Source: Hyaloperonospora brassicae (Eukaryota > Oomycota > Peronosporomycetes > Peronosporales > Peronosporaceae). From it: 64,000 bases of DNA. Shown piece by piece: positions 1 to 9,723 of the stretch. The position numbers were made by a program, and so were the translations under genes. The notes under the pieces were generated by a model. It was given only the letters and a program-made list of their open reading frames with translations, did no database searches and had not been told where the DNA came from. The stretch lies in assembly GCA_947650285.1 (NCBI GenBank), contig CANTFL010000049.1:1-64000 (forward strand), read 5' to 3'. Within the stretch, counting starts at the first letter, position 1; the number at the start of each line of letters is the position of its first letter.

Positions 1-393
1 ACGGCTCACGCCATCGTCATCACGCTCGCGCGAAGACGCACGATCCGGCGGTGGTAAGGAATAATTATCCTCACCACCCTGATCATCGTCATCACTGCCG
101 AACAGACTGTGATGCAAATCACGAGTCCGTTCGTTCGGCAGTGGCCTTGGCGAATACTGAGGATTCGCCGGTGAGCGAGACGCCTCTGGAGCATTGCCCG
201 AGTCAGACACGTCTGACTCGCCAGAATAGATGACCTCAACGTCGGGTTCATCATGCGCACGCGGTGAGGTGCCGCGTGCACCTGCAGCACCTGTTGCTGC
301 AGGCGAAGAACGAGCAGCAGACGACGAATCGTCTGCCGCAGAGGCTGGCACAGCACCGGGCTGTGTGGGTCTTGAGTCACCTCGCATAGACAT
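1..393 (-). CDS. antisense open frame inside the Gypsy 3' region (N-terminal part, runs off the left edge)
   Basis: An ATG at 393 (reading leftwards) opens a frame of 131 codons without a stop up to the window edge. The product begins MSMRGDSRPT and is rich in Ser, Ala, Pro and Asp, with an acidic patch (GSDDDDQGGEDNY) near residues 95-110; it looks disordered and has no recognised domain. It starts about 130 bp inside the 3' LTR and points away from it, opposite to gag-pol. The other copy of the family (62986-64000) also carries a long minus-strand frame at its 3' end, showing the C-terminal part. Whether it is expressed is unknown. It could be a by-product of base composition, but 131 stop-free codons from an ATG, repeated in a second copy, argue against pure chance. 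Confidence 0.5.
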   Translation of the reverse strand, partial: MSMRGDSRPTQPGAVPASAADDSSSAARSSPAATGAAGARGTSPRAHDEPDVEVIYSGESDVSDSGNAPEASRSPANPQYSPRPLPNERTRDLHHSLFGSDDDDQGGEDNYSLPPPDRASSRERDDDGVSR

Positions 394-512
394 GTTAACT
401 ATGCGAGGTCGAGCGGAAAGTGAATGGAACGGACCCAACAAGTGCTACCTGTCCCAATGGTGGCCAACGGGTGGCCGCCATATTTCCGATAGTCACACGG
501 TGACTATCAGTT

Positions 513-523
513 AAGGGGGGTGA
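513..523 (+). other. polypurine tract of the left Gypsy element
   Basis: The run aaggggggtga lies immediately before the LTR start (tgtaacgg at 524), the expected place for the plus-strand primer of an LTR retrotransposon. It fixes the element orientation as left to right. Confidence 0.75.
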
Positions 524-914
524 TGTAACGGGGCAGCCCGTTACATGGAATTGTCACTTTTTAGAAAGTGACAATAAAGAATATTAAGTTGAATATTCTT
601 TGAACAATATCACCAAAGTGGTGATATTGAAGGGTCGACCAAAGAGTCTGTTCATTGGTTGATATCTTGATGATATCAACCCACCAATCGCCGCAAGACG
701 CGCGCAATGAGTGATGACGAGACGTCACCATACACTCAGTTAGATTAGTATAATCAAGTTAAGTCAAACAGAGAGACAGTGGATTAAAGACTTAATTATA
801 TCAATATAACAGTTCTGCTTTTACCTTATCTACGCTTCCTCGCTTGCCTTGTGTACGTCTGTCGGGGCACCGATACCCTTGCGTTAAGTTCACGCAAGGG
901 TGTGCCCCATTACA
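524..914 (+). repeat. 3' LTR of the left Gypsy element (391 bp, TG...CA)
   Basis: The LTR begins tgtaacggg and ends ccattaca. It holds a chain of perfect inverted repeats: 524-532/537-545 (9-nt arms), 551-560/565-574 (10), 577-585/592-600 (9), 606-614/620-628 (9), 657-666/672-681 (10) and 875-884/892-901 (10). The last is nested inside ggggcac/gtgcccc (864-870/902-908). Compared with the LTR at 57146-57536, several clear differences lie in the loops of these hairpins. Confidence 0.9.
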
Positions 915-2348
915 CATTCCACATATCCCCTATCAAATCTCGGTTTCTAAAGAAATTTTATAACTTTTTTACGTCGCCCGTGGTAGTTCAATCATGAAAA
1001 CATACGTTGACGTTACAAGCATGCCCTACCTTTTGCGATTATTAGATTCTCGAGTCCACATTGCTTTCATCTCAGCTATGCAAACTTTATGACTCGATTT
1101 TGTAGGACTGTGTGGCTGTTTTCTGAACAATATTGTTTTTCAGACTGGGATGCGGTAGCATTGGGCCAAATGGGTGCGCACACAATGCTGTATTACACGT
1201 TTTGATACAGCCTATGGCCGCACATAAAGCGACTAAATAAGGTGATGAGATCATTTTTGCTACTGTATAGCCGGAAGTCACAATTGTACGCTATTGTGAG
1301 TGGCCGAGCAGATGCTTTTGCATGATGCAAAGGCCAAAAGTAATCGAGGGAGGTTAGAGGATCAATCGCTGTCAACAAAATGAATATAATGTCTTTTGCG
1401 CGATCAATAGATTCCATAGCGCAAGCTCCTGAATGACATACGGTAGCTAGCCGACGTCAACATATGAAGGTTAGGCGCTTGTAATAAAACCATCGTGTGT
1501 TTTAATATATGTCGATCCTCACTCGAATTATCTTGACATACTGCATTTTTCGATAACTGTCGTTTACAATACACTAAACTTGCATCTGCGTGGCGAAAGA
1601 CTAATTTTTTCGCTTCTTTGGCTATGCAATGGATTCAAAAAGAAATGAAGCGATACTGCAAGACTACTAGGTCGTACGACCGCCACGGACTTTGATAGCA
1701 TGCGCTTATAACAATCAGCTGCCTAGATTAGATCGTTTAAGCTAAACTACTAACAAACAGGATGCTTGCTTGCATCATTTATGACATATGCCTTTTTCAA
1801 TTTTGTGTATCCTGCAAATGAGACTTTTGCGATCCCTCAACAGCTAAAATGTCAGAGTGCATTCAATGGTTACCGATGACCAATTCGTCATCTTTGATTG
1901 TTATGAATGCTCTCTCCTTTCAATCAAAATACGAGCTAAGCGAGTGGTTATGACGTCTTTTTAAATTGTGCATTTAGCTGAGCTTATATTATTTTAACGC
2001 AGTAAACGCAACATTTGAGCATCGATAAAATATGTTTATTACCATTCAAACTTCTTATTACGTTTAAGAGATAGCTGTCATCTTACACTGATGTTTCCCG
2101 TGTACATTTAGTAACATTCTGCCGCATAAAATGTCGTTTACCTTGCATTATAAACGGATTCGCTCACGTTGTCCAGTCAGACTGATCGTTGCGCATGTGG
2201 AAAACGTCAGCTACAATATTCGGATATATTATAAGAATGGAAAAAATATTTAGTTATTGGCAAGTTTGGAATGTCATGGCCTTAAAATTGCGCATCTCCT
2301 AAATTATTCACTACCATGAACGATACAAAGTACGTGTTGTTTTATTTA
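915..2348. other. AT-rich intergenic stretch, no gene recognised
   Basis: I find no frame with protein-like composition and no RNA gene. Two short minus-strand frames between 1087 and 1417 overlap each other and resemble nothing I know. The sequence is probably old repeat debris. Confidence 0.6.
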
Positions 2349-3034
2349 TCAAACGGAATAAAAAAAATTGGAGGTCAAGAATATTGCACTAAAAGTAGGT
2401 GTTTTTTCTCTATGCAAACAGTTTCTTCTCCTTGGGGAGTTTAGTTCCCGAAAAGTACAATACGTTTTTTCGTGGTTGTAGTCCTCCCTCAACCTTTCGA
2501 CACGCTTGATGATCTCCTCATTAGGCCTCTTGAGACCTTGTTCAAAGGCTTTGTTTAACAATGTGTCGTCGGCGTTACGCATGAGGATGAGGACCGGGCG
2601 AACGAAGGTTTGATCGCCAGTCTTCTTATTTGACTTCTCAACAGCCTCGCGAAGTAATTCGTACTGTGTTGAATCCGTTACGAATTCGTCCACCTTCACG
2701 ATACCCTTGTCCTTCACCAGTTCCTTTAGTTCCTTAACCAAAGTGTCAAAGCCTCTGCGTAAGCCTTGTCGAACGATGACATGCGATGAGCGGCTGCCAA
2801 CTCATTGGCCCATCGCGCCGGAAGCACTTTTACAGCGGCCCGCGTGACAAGCGACCCAATCGTATGGAAAAAAAGTCTGTATTTGTATTCGCCGACCATT
2901 GCCGCGTCAGTTAGAAGGAGCTTGCCAACACCGACATCAGCACCGTTTTCATCGGGCAAACGGGCTTGCACCAGTTCAAAGTATCCTGCCAAGGCGAGTG
3001 CCACAGGAAGTAGAACTGCAGTCAGAACACGCAT
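2349..3034 (-). pseudogene. frameshifted gene for a small secreted, effector-like protein
   Basis: An ATG at 3034 opens a frame whose first ~23 residues (MRVLTAVLLPVALALAGYF and on) form a clear signal peptide: a basic residue, a hydrophobic core and a small residue before the cut. The mature part has a GKLL motif about 20 residues after the cut, reminiscent of degenerate RxLR-type host-targeting motifs, but no canonical RxLR or EER. This frame stops at 2726. A second overlapping frame (2349-2741) then continues with a charged, helix-forming sequence (LKELVKDKG, EEIIKRVERLRED) like the C-terminal half of such proteins. The simplest reading is one gene of about 220-230 codons broken by a single-base shift near 2740-2765, either a true pseudogene or an assembly error. 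It lies isolated between repeats, as oomycete effector genes usually do. The effector assignment is inference. Confidence 0.5.
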
Positions 3035-3938
3035 CACACGCAGTCGGAATTGGGCACTCGCTGTCTGAGGGAGAAAGTGAAAATGGCGCGAGTGATCCGC
3101 TCCTCGTTTTACACGGTCCTGTCGCCTATTTGTGTTCTGACTTCTGCACTCGTCATGTGCTTTTATAAATTCTCGATCAAGATGGTGAAACAAGCGTGTG
3201 TGCGCTTGGCTCTATAGCTAAGCACTTCTGAATTTGCCTACCATTCCGTAGGGATTTGAAGGAGAACCCGGACTAGTCGTTCCTAGGTCGTCTAGCGTAT
3301 CCCGTATCACCAGCTCACGGGGCGACTGGTCAGCATGGAACTCGCCTCAGTCACGGCTGAGGTCAGGGGAGCGCTGCAGGACCCACGCCCTCCACATTCC
3401 GGAGGGGTGGGTCAGTCTGCGGATCTCAAGGACCAGCGGGTGGAGGAAGAGGGGTCCCAACCCCCTTGATCACCATCAGTGTGGGCCACATACTGATTCT
3501 CGGGCCACTGTATCTGGAACAGAAGGGGACGGGATCCAGCCGAGCATGGCGGACACCACGACAGGCAAAGACACCAGGTCGCGGGATTCCGGCGCGGAGC
3601 TCGCCGGTTGGCTAGGCGGGGGCGAATGTGTTGGTGGAGCTAGTCCCACCCACAGTAGGTCTTTGTCGACTGCCTCATCGCGTGATGCGTGTATGCATTT
3701 GCCATCGATGATTTTGCAGCGTTCAGCAAGCGCCACTTCGTCGGCCAGCGATTCGGATTCTGCGCGGTCCCAGGTGGACACTGCCGGTCGGGCAGGACGG
3801 TTCGAAGCATTTTTGCACTCCCCCGCTTCGACCGATACGCACCCGGTTCTCGGGGACACGCAGCGGGGGCGACAGGATCCCAATGAGGATTCTGAGGACG
3901 TACAGGTTTAGCCTCCGCCCATCATAAACGCGATAGAG

Positions 3939-4562
3939 ATGTTTCAGCCATTCACCGCAGAATTACGAGCCTCGCCAGAGGCGGAGCAACGGGCTTCCTG
4001 GAAGTCTACCGTGGAGACGTTATTTGCTGGCGTATTCGATTCAGTGAAGGTCAATCTGGACCGTGTGCCGTTGGCCAAGAAACGCTATCCGAAGCTGAAG
4101 GGGGTGGAGTCAGCGCTTCTCCTCAGTTGTTTTGAGCAAGTGAGTGTCGTGAATCGATGTCCCTTCGAGCAATGGTGCAGGTACGCGCGGACAATGAGTC
4201 GCGATTTGTATAGTACGACGTGTTCGCTGTCAACTATTTTGGCGGGTGTGACGAGTAAGGTCAAATGGGCACGTAAACCGGTTATAAATCAATGGGCTGC
4301 AGCAGTAACCGGGTGGGCTGCACCAGCCATCTCGGCGGAGCCATTCCCGGTTCTAGAACATTACCAGCAGTATATGTTCAGCCCGGAAAAGTACGGGGCG
4401 GCTGCTATAGATCGGCTCCGCTCACTGTGTGAAGCGCTGGACGCGCGCTACACAGGAAATAGGCTTCGGGATGGTACGGAGGAGGAATGGAAAATTATTC
4501 AGGGACTGGCGGAGGGCCACATCGTGAGCCGGTTATGCCCGCACTTCATTAAAAGGTTTTAA
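3939..4562 (+). pseudogene. LINE ORF1-like fragment, left copy
   Basis: A 207-residue frame begins MFQPFTAELR. It shares short matched blocks with 44.7-45.25 kb of the other LINE: TSKVKWARKPVINQWA here against TSKVKCARLKPLIQWA there, and EEEWKIIQGLAEG here against a related block ending IISGLAEG there. No enzyme motif is visible. It precedes the CCHC knuckle, as the nucleic-acid-binding first part of a LINE polyprotein would. It is one piece of a decayed element, not a host gene. Confidence 0.55.
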
Positions 4563-5213
4563 ACGCGAAGGGTCGATTGCGAATCCAGACAACCATTCAG
4601 CTACAAGTCGAAGGCGAGCTGTCCTTTTCATTTTCCGGACAAGGGTAAATTCCATCTAATCGACAGCATACTCAGGCACTGAAGGAAGATATCCTGCTGG
4701 CGGCCGAAGGCTTGAAGGTGAATCTCCAGGCATTGCATTCCACGCTCAGTCAATCAACGACAATTGGGTACAACTCGGTCCAGAAGTCAATTCATATTCA
4801 CTTTTTTCAGCGAGATACGGCGACAAAGTTTCATAACACACTCGTGCCATTCGGGCGGAGGATCTACCGCCTCCACAATCGGCATGCACCGACTTCTGGT
4901 TCAGTGTGGAATCGCCAAGTATGAGCCGATGGTACACGACTCAAGATGCAGACGGAGTATGTTATTCGACTTTGAAATGCAACGCTCTACCTGGGCATTG
5001 GCCACTTTACAGCATTCTTGACGGCTCACATTAGTCCTGAATTTGATCTGGAACCTCTGGATACATGTACACCGAACTCGAGGACATCGACGGTGTGGCG
5101 ACTAACGATTCAATTAGCAGGCTGCCCCAGTTTTTCTTCGGGATGTGGTTCACCTCCTTTATTTCGGTACAGTTTTTGTTTTGAAATATCTTGAAGTGGT
5201 GAAGCGACTGCAA

Positions 5214-5255
5214 TGTTTGCGGTGCGGGAACATTGGCCATACTATGGCAAGGTGT
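5214..5255 (+). other. CCHC zinc knuckle of the left LINE
   Basis: These 42 bases encode CLRCGNIGHTMARC, a perfect C-x2-C-x4-H-x4-C knuckle. The matching site in the right LINE (45925-45966) has a stop in place of one residue and Gln in place of His, so only the left copy keeps an intact motif. Confidence 0.7.
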
Positions 5256-5854
5256 GGATATTCGATGAAGTAGCTGTGTGGGCCAGGGAGTATTGTGGCT
5301 ACTGAGGATGAGCTGACGCATCTGGAGGACCTTGCTGTTCCTTTCCGTAGTTTTGCCGAGATGCTCGAAATAGCGGTCCAGCGTATACTCCTTCAAACCC
5401 ACGCAGATACGGTATCTGCACATGCAGTCACTCCCCCTTCTCTTGAGGATCCCACGCGCGCCGTGGATAGAGTCAGTGCTGACGGTCGAGTTGGCCGTAA
5501 TGTGGCCGCGTCGGGCAATGGTGGTCTTCCTACCGCCCACCCAGTCTCGCCCGGACAACCTCCACTTGCGCAGCCTAAACTTAAGCCTAATCCGTAATGG
5601 GTGACAGTCTACATTTCTGAAAAAAGAAAGACTACGTGCAAAGAAGACATCATCTAGCCGGCGTGCAGTTTGTCATCGCGATATGCCGTGCTGGTCGAGC
5701 AGCATGGGGTCGATGACGAAGAGGGCGAGCCGAGTGTTTCTGTATCTTTACCAGCTCCAGACGTACCAGTTACGAGCGTTGCAGGAGCGTTCGAGGCCGC
5801 ACACCACTCTGACAAGGCCACTGATTATACGGTCCAGCTCCGGTTAGTAAAAAA

Positions 5855-6793
5855 ATGCCACCAAAGCTTCCACTGACGCCTCAATTGGTGGCGCTTAAAC
5901 AGCAGGAACGGACCGATCTTCTGAAGAGTATTACCCAAGTGGACGGTTACAATGGATCACGTGTGTTGCCGAGGATGCCCGCTGGAGTTAATATGGTGTC
6001 CTGGTCGTACGATATGATCCAACAACAGTTGGATATTCTGCCTGTTCAGACACAGGCGACCGGGAATTGTATGGCCATGGCATTGGTCCAGGCGCTCGCT
6101 AATAACGAGCTGTAACACAGGGATATGGTCCTCCTTCCCGCTACATCCAGCTTAAAACAGGGCATCAAATACACGGGACAGATTTATATGCTGGATCAGT
6201 TCAGCAACGAGACCCGGGTAAACACGTTGGTGACTGTTAACAGAGGACGGCTGAATATGCCGAGCAGCGAGTCGACTAAACAGTTTAAATGGTACCTCGA
6301 AGAATACGCGTCCAGTCTCACGGACTTGACCACAAGGGTGGACCAATACTATTAGGGCGGCAGTGAGACGCTGGTAATGGCAGCGAACTTCCTTCAACAA
6401 ATATCTATGTTTTTCAGTCTCACGACTGATGGGTCGCAGTGCTGGCACTGTGGGTTGTACCGGCCGACTACAATGACTAAGGCAAGCCGGGTGATTGAAA
6501 CGGGAGAGCAACTGATTTTCACCGTCTATAAGTGTGTTGGGAAGATTAGAGACGACAAAGGTGATCGGTCAAGCCCACCTACTTTAATCCTCAAGTACGA
6601 GGATGATCAATACTCCGCCTTTGTTTACCGGCTCCCGACTATGGCCAAGGTTGCCGAGGATGAGCGCAAAGTTGGACGTGCTGATCAACTTGGTGACGAC
6701 GTAAGTGATGTCGTCAGTGACAGCGATGAGGAAATGAAGGAAGCAGTGGTGTCGTTCGGGGTGAAGGTGAGTCGACGCGTTACATCATCGTAA
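5855..6793 (+). pseudogene. OTU-like cysteine protease region of the left LINE (broken)
   Basis: Three successive frames (5855-6115, 6125-6355, 6377-6793), separated by stops, match 46.5-47.3 kb of the other LINE. The first carries ATGNCMAMALVQALANNEL, where the Cys after Asn sits like the OTU nucleophile with a following helix. The second has the VNTLVTVNRGR block. The last ends in DDQYSAFVYRL, where the right copy has FHYSAYVHTL, so the presumed catalytic His is Gln here. OTU enzymes cut ubiquitin-like chains, and I recall OTU-like domains being reported in some LINEs. The assignment rests on the Cys and His boxes only. Confidence 0.45.
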
Positions 6794-7768
6794 TTCGTGC
6801 GTTTCGCCGAGCGGACCAGCGCGCGGGTGAGGAGCACCTCCGGTGACGAGTCCTGCTTGTCCTCCAACAGCTAGAGGAGCAATGTCTTTTCGGCGATGAA
6901 GCGAGGCATGCGAGCCTTGGGAGGAATAATCGCAACAACACTGCCTTCGAGGTAAGCTTCAAAAACGTCAAGCATCGCCACTCGCATAACACAAGTGTGT
7001 GTACACGCAAGAAATCCAGGAGAGCTAGGTAGCACATGCTTCTCATGATCCAAGCAGCCAGAGCCTCCTCTTCTTCCACTGCAAGCATCGGTCGTAGATC
7101 GGAGTCCGGTTTGGCCTTCCATGGCCGCGTTGCTACTTTGACCCAGAGATCCTGTTGAACACCCATGTTGCCACTGTCGTCGGTTCGTCCGATCGCTTCC
7201 TTATAGCTAAACGATTGACGGTCAGGGGAGGTAGGTAACTCACTGCCGGGGACGCCGGAGGCAACAGGAACCCCCGGGATGGGCACTGAGGAACTAGAGG
7301 CGCACGAGTGTCAAGTCCCATCCATCATGCCCTCGTCAGGAGCTGGCAGAGGTAAAGCAGGGTCGTGCAGGGGCGCAAAAACGTCGGCAGCGGCGCCGCT
7401 GCTCATGGTAGGGGGGCACACTTCCACGTGCCGCGCTGTGATTCGTCACTTGCACAGTTTGGTGCAAATTTGGAAGTGACCAACAACAATTGTAGCAACA
7501 AAGTTGATGCATGAAATGGTAGTACGAACGAGACATTGGTATCAGCGGTCCCTATAAGTCATGCGGTGTCGCGGCAAAGCTGTTTGGTTGAGTCTCGACC
7601 GACCAATATATCAACAAGAGCAAACGTGCGTTTACCACTGGTAATCGTATCAATTGACGCTCGACCGCTGCAACCAAACAGCATGGCCTGATGCCGTATT
7701 GACTCGCTACACTATGGACTTTCACGACCAGCCGTAGCTTCCGCAGGCATTCGTTGCAATCGCGTTGA
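6794..7768. other. repeat-derived stretch with a broken minus-strand frame
   Basis: On the minus strand, 7286-6780 is open for 168 codons, beginning MPIPGVPVASG and containing AVEEEEALAAWI, and an overlapping frame (7122-6871) takes over with similar protein-like composition. This suggests a frameshifted coding remnant, possibly the DNA-binding part of a transposase, but I cannot assign a family. The rest, to the end of the arrestin gene, holds nothing recognised. Confidence 0.3.
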
Positions 7769-8902
7769 CTATGCGCGGACTGACATGTCGTGGTGCAGTA
7801 CCCTCAATGGCACTTTACACACGACACTCTGTGCAAACCACGGCTTGCACTGGACAATCACGCGATGAGAGCACTGGACAAAGTGCGCGTCCACGTCGGG
7901 GTTCACGGGACTGCGCTTCTCGTTTTCCACAAGCTCAACCCGCGTCGCTTGTGTTCGGACACAACCAGCTTGTAGCCCAGCAAAGTGTTCCGTTGACAGC
8001 ACGCGCGAGAGGGTCCAGTCGGGTCGGTCCCCCAAGTTCCGCATCACCACATCTTCCACGAGTGCCACCGCGACGGACGTGATCGATGTCTTACAGGCCG
8101 TTGTGTCCACACAACATTGAAGCGGAACCACTTCACCCGAAACATACACGTCTTTCGGAATCGTGACCACGAGCTGCAACTCGCCACGCTTGATGCAGTG
8201 CAGCCAGTGCACCGCCTCAGAAGCCGAGACTTCGAGAGCCCTCGCAGGTGGCGTGATCGTAGACAGCTCGTGCACTGCAAACGCTTGAGCAGCAGTCAAA
8301 TAACCGACCACGTCGCTGCTCGACCGAAGCCACACCGTCGCTTGGTACGTAATCTGCACGCGGAGACGGTCCACTGCTTCAGTGTAAATGTCGAGTAGCT
8401 CAAAACTCGAGGGCAAGTGCAGTGGCAACGGAAGCTCAAACTGGTACTCCCACTCGCCGGCTTCGTACATCGCGGACGTCGACAACTCAACCTGAAGACA
8501 CGCACCAACATCGCCAGTCAGTGTGGACGATACAATGCAAGCGGTGGATTCCTCTGGACATGAATGGTCAATGTCAAGTCACCTTTTGTTGTAGGAAAAT
8601 CTGGTCGAAAGCGTTCGTGACGGGACTGTCACGGCCTTCGTCCCACGACAACATCTCTTTGCCCTGAACAACCACCGCAAGCGCTGTTCGCAGGCCCACC
8701 GTAAGCACAGAAAGCTAAAGGCACGAGATCGAAACTATAGCACGCGTGATAGCAATAATGACTCACGCTCTCTCGCCTCGATCAGCTCCAACATGCCGAG
8801 CTTCACCACGCCACGAAGAACCTCACCGGGTGCAAAGCTTTCCTGGTCCAGGGCCATACGTAGCCGACCACTCACCCCTTCCACTGCCTCGCGTGTTGCC
8901 AT
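7769..8902 (-). CDS. arrestin-domain-containing protein (three exons)
   Basis: Predicted exons are 8902-8767, 8683-8583 and 8491-7769, with GT-AG introns of 83 and 91 bp whose phases agree, giving 319 residues. The start is the Met at 8902 (MATREAVEG). The N-terminal arrestin lobe includes SFAPGEVLRGVVKL, the usual G-x-V strand, then GKEMLSWDEG, and GEWEYQFELPLP followed by ITYQATVWL. The C-terminal lobe begins GELQLVVTIPKDVYVSGE and contains ITSVAVALVEDVV. Length and strand order fit alpha-arrestin/ARRDC-type adaptors, which link membrane cargo to ubiquitin ligases or trafficking machinery. No PPxY motif was seen, so a ubiquitin-ligase link is not supported. It is divergent to the pseudouridine synthase gene, about 820 bp away. 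The family is reasonably sure; cargo is unknown. Confidence 0.75.
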
Positions 8903-9723
8903 TCTATGTCTGTCGTCGCAAGTCAATTGCTCAGTGAAGTGGTTGAAAAAGGCGGCGGGGATGGCATATGCAGAAGAACGAATAGACTCAGCGATCGTCG
9001 CGTCTTTTCAAGGAACAGCTCGCGCTCAACACTTTGGTCACAAACAATCGATCTGTCTACACACTTCCTATCATCTGAGGCAACAACAGCCTCTAATTCT
9101 TGTTGTTGGGGTTGTGTATTGACATGAAAGTGCGTCATACGCTCTTCGTCTTCACACTCTTTTGTCGTCTCACATGATGCGATGCAGAACTTGAAAAGGT
9201 ATTCTTAAGGCATTCAGTCAGTCAGTCAGTTAGTCAGTCGTTACCTCCTGAAGCAAAAGCTATCGACACTCGATCGACGGTCGTTGCCGTCGTCTATCAA
9301 CGCATATCGATAGAGCAACGATGTACGCTATTGACCCTATTTCCTACGCCAGCACGATAACGTCTCTCGACGCAGCAGTAGTTCATCTTGGCGCTTGATG
9401 CTTTAGACGCATTTCAGTATCGGAGAATCGGGAACACTCGAGAGCGATTGCAGTCAACGCTGAAGGAATCTATCGGCCGCTGGGGCCGACCCGAATAAAA
9501 TACGCAAAAGTTGTACGCTCACCGATCCCATCGCACATTTGCACGCACACATGTGTTGCCAACGAGCAACATAACGAGTGCAACGAGCAAAAGACGTTGC
9601 GAAGCGAACCCCACGGCAGGTCCGCCACGTTTCTATCTGTCACGCGGTCCATCTATCCACTCTCGAGCCTCGATATTTGCCGGAAAACAGTGGACGCGAG
9701 TGGATCCACCACCAACGCCGTCG
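8903..9723. promoter_or_regulatory. divergent intergenic region between arrestin-like (-) and pseudouridine synthase (+) genes
   Basis: This spacer must hold both promoters. It contains an imperfect (CAGT)n microsatellite at 9214-9239. An in-frame upstream extension of the right-hand gene begins at 9511 but has leader-like composition. No specific binding site is called. Confidence 0.5.

Larger units (their letters stand above)
1..914 (+). mobile_element. 3' end of a Gypsy LTR retrotransposon (internal region plus 3' LTR)
   Basis: The element runs in from the left edge. A purine-rich tract, aaggggggtga at 513-523, directly precedes an LTR at 524-914 as a polypurine tract should. The LTR has the same length (391 bp) and roughly 90% identity by eye with the LTR at 57146-57536, so both belong to one family. 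The internal part (1-523) shows no sense-strand frame I can recognise, but an open frame runs on the opposite strand. Like the right-hand copy it is rich in perfect inverted repeats, for example 199-220, 317-336 and 380-408. The target-site duplication cannot be tested because the left end lies outside the window. Confidence 0.85.
3250..6793 (+). mobile_element. degenerate LINE (non-LTR retrotransposon), left copy, 5' half only
   Basis: The segment is colinear at protein level with the first part of the longer LINE at 44.1-47.3 kb. It holds an ORF1-like region (3939-4562), a CCHC knuckle (5214-5255) and an OTU-like region (5855-6793), but no endonuclease or reverse transcriptase follows. Frames are broken by several stops and shifts. 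The 5' boundary is a guess, placed after the end of the secreted-protein gene. The copy ends abruptly near 6793, so its 3' half is missing, the reverse of the usual 5' truncation of LINEs; a later deletion or rearrangement is likely. Confidence 0.6.

Noticed and set aside
524..914. Regularly spaced hairpins as a CRISPR-like or non-coding RNA array
   Set aside because: Stems differ in sequence from each other, there are no repeated units with spacers, and the LTR context is clear.
1087..1417. Two overlapping minus-strand frames (64 and 74 codons)
   Set aside because: Overlap each other in different frames, no motif, AT-rich surroundings.
6780..7286. Minus-strand frame as an intact transposase
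   Set aside because: Only a short stretch looks protein-like and it continues in another frame; no catalytic triad seen, so left unassigned.
9214..9239. CAGT microsatellite as a regulatory element
   Set aside because: A simple slippage repeat with one imperfect unit; nothing ties it to either flanking gene.
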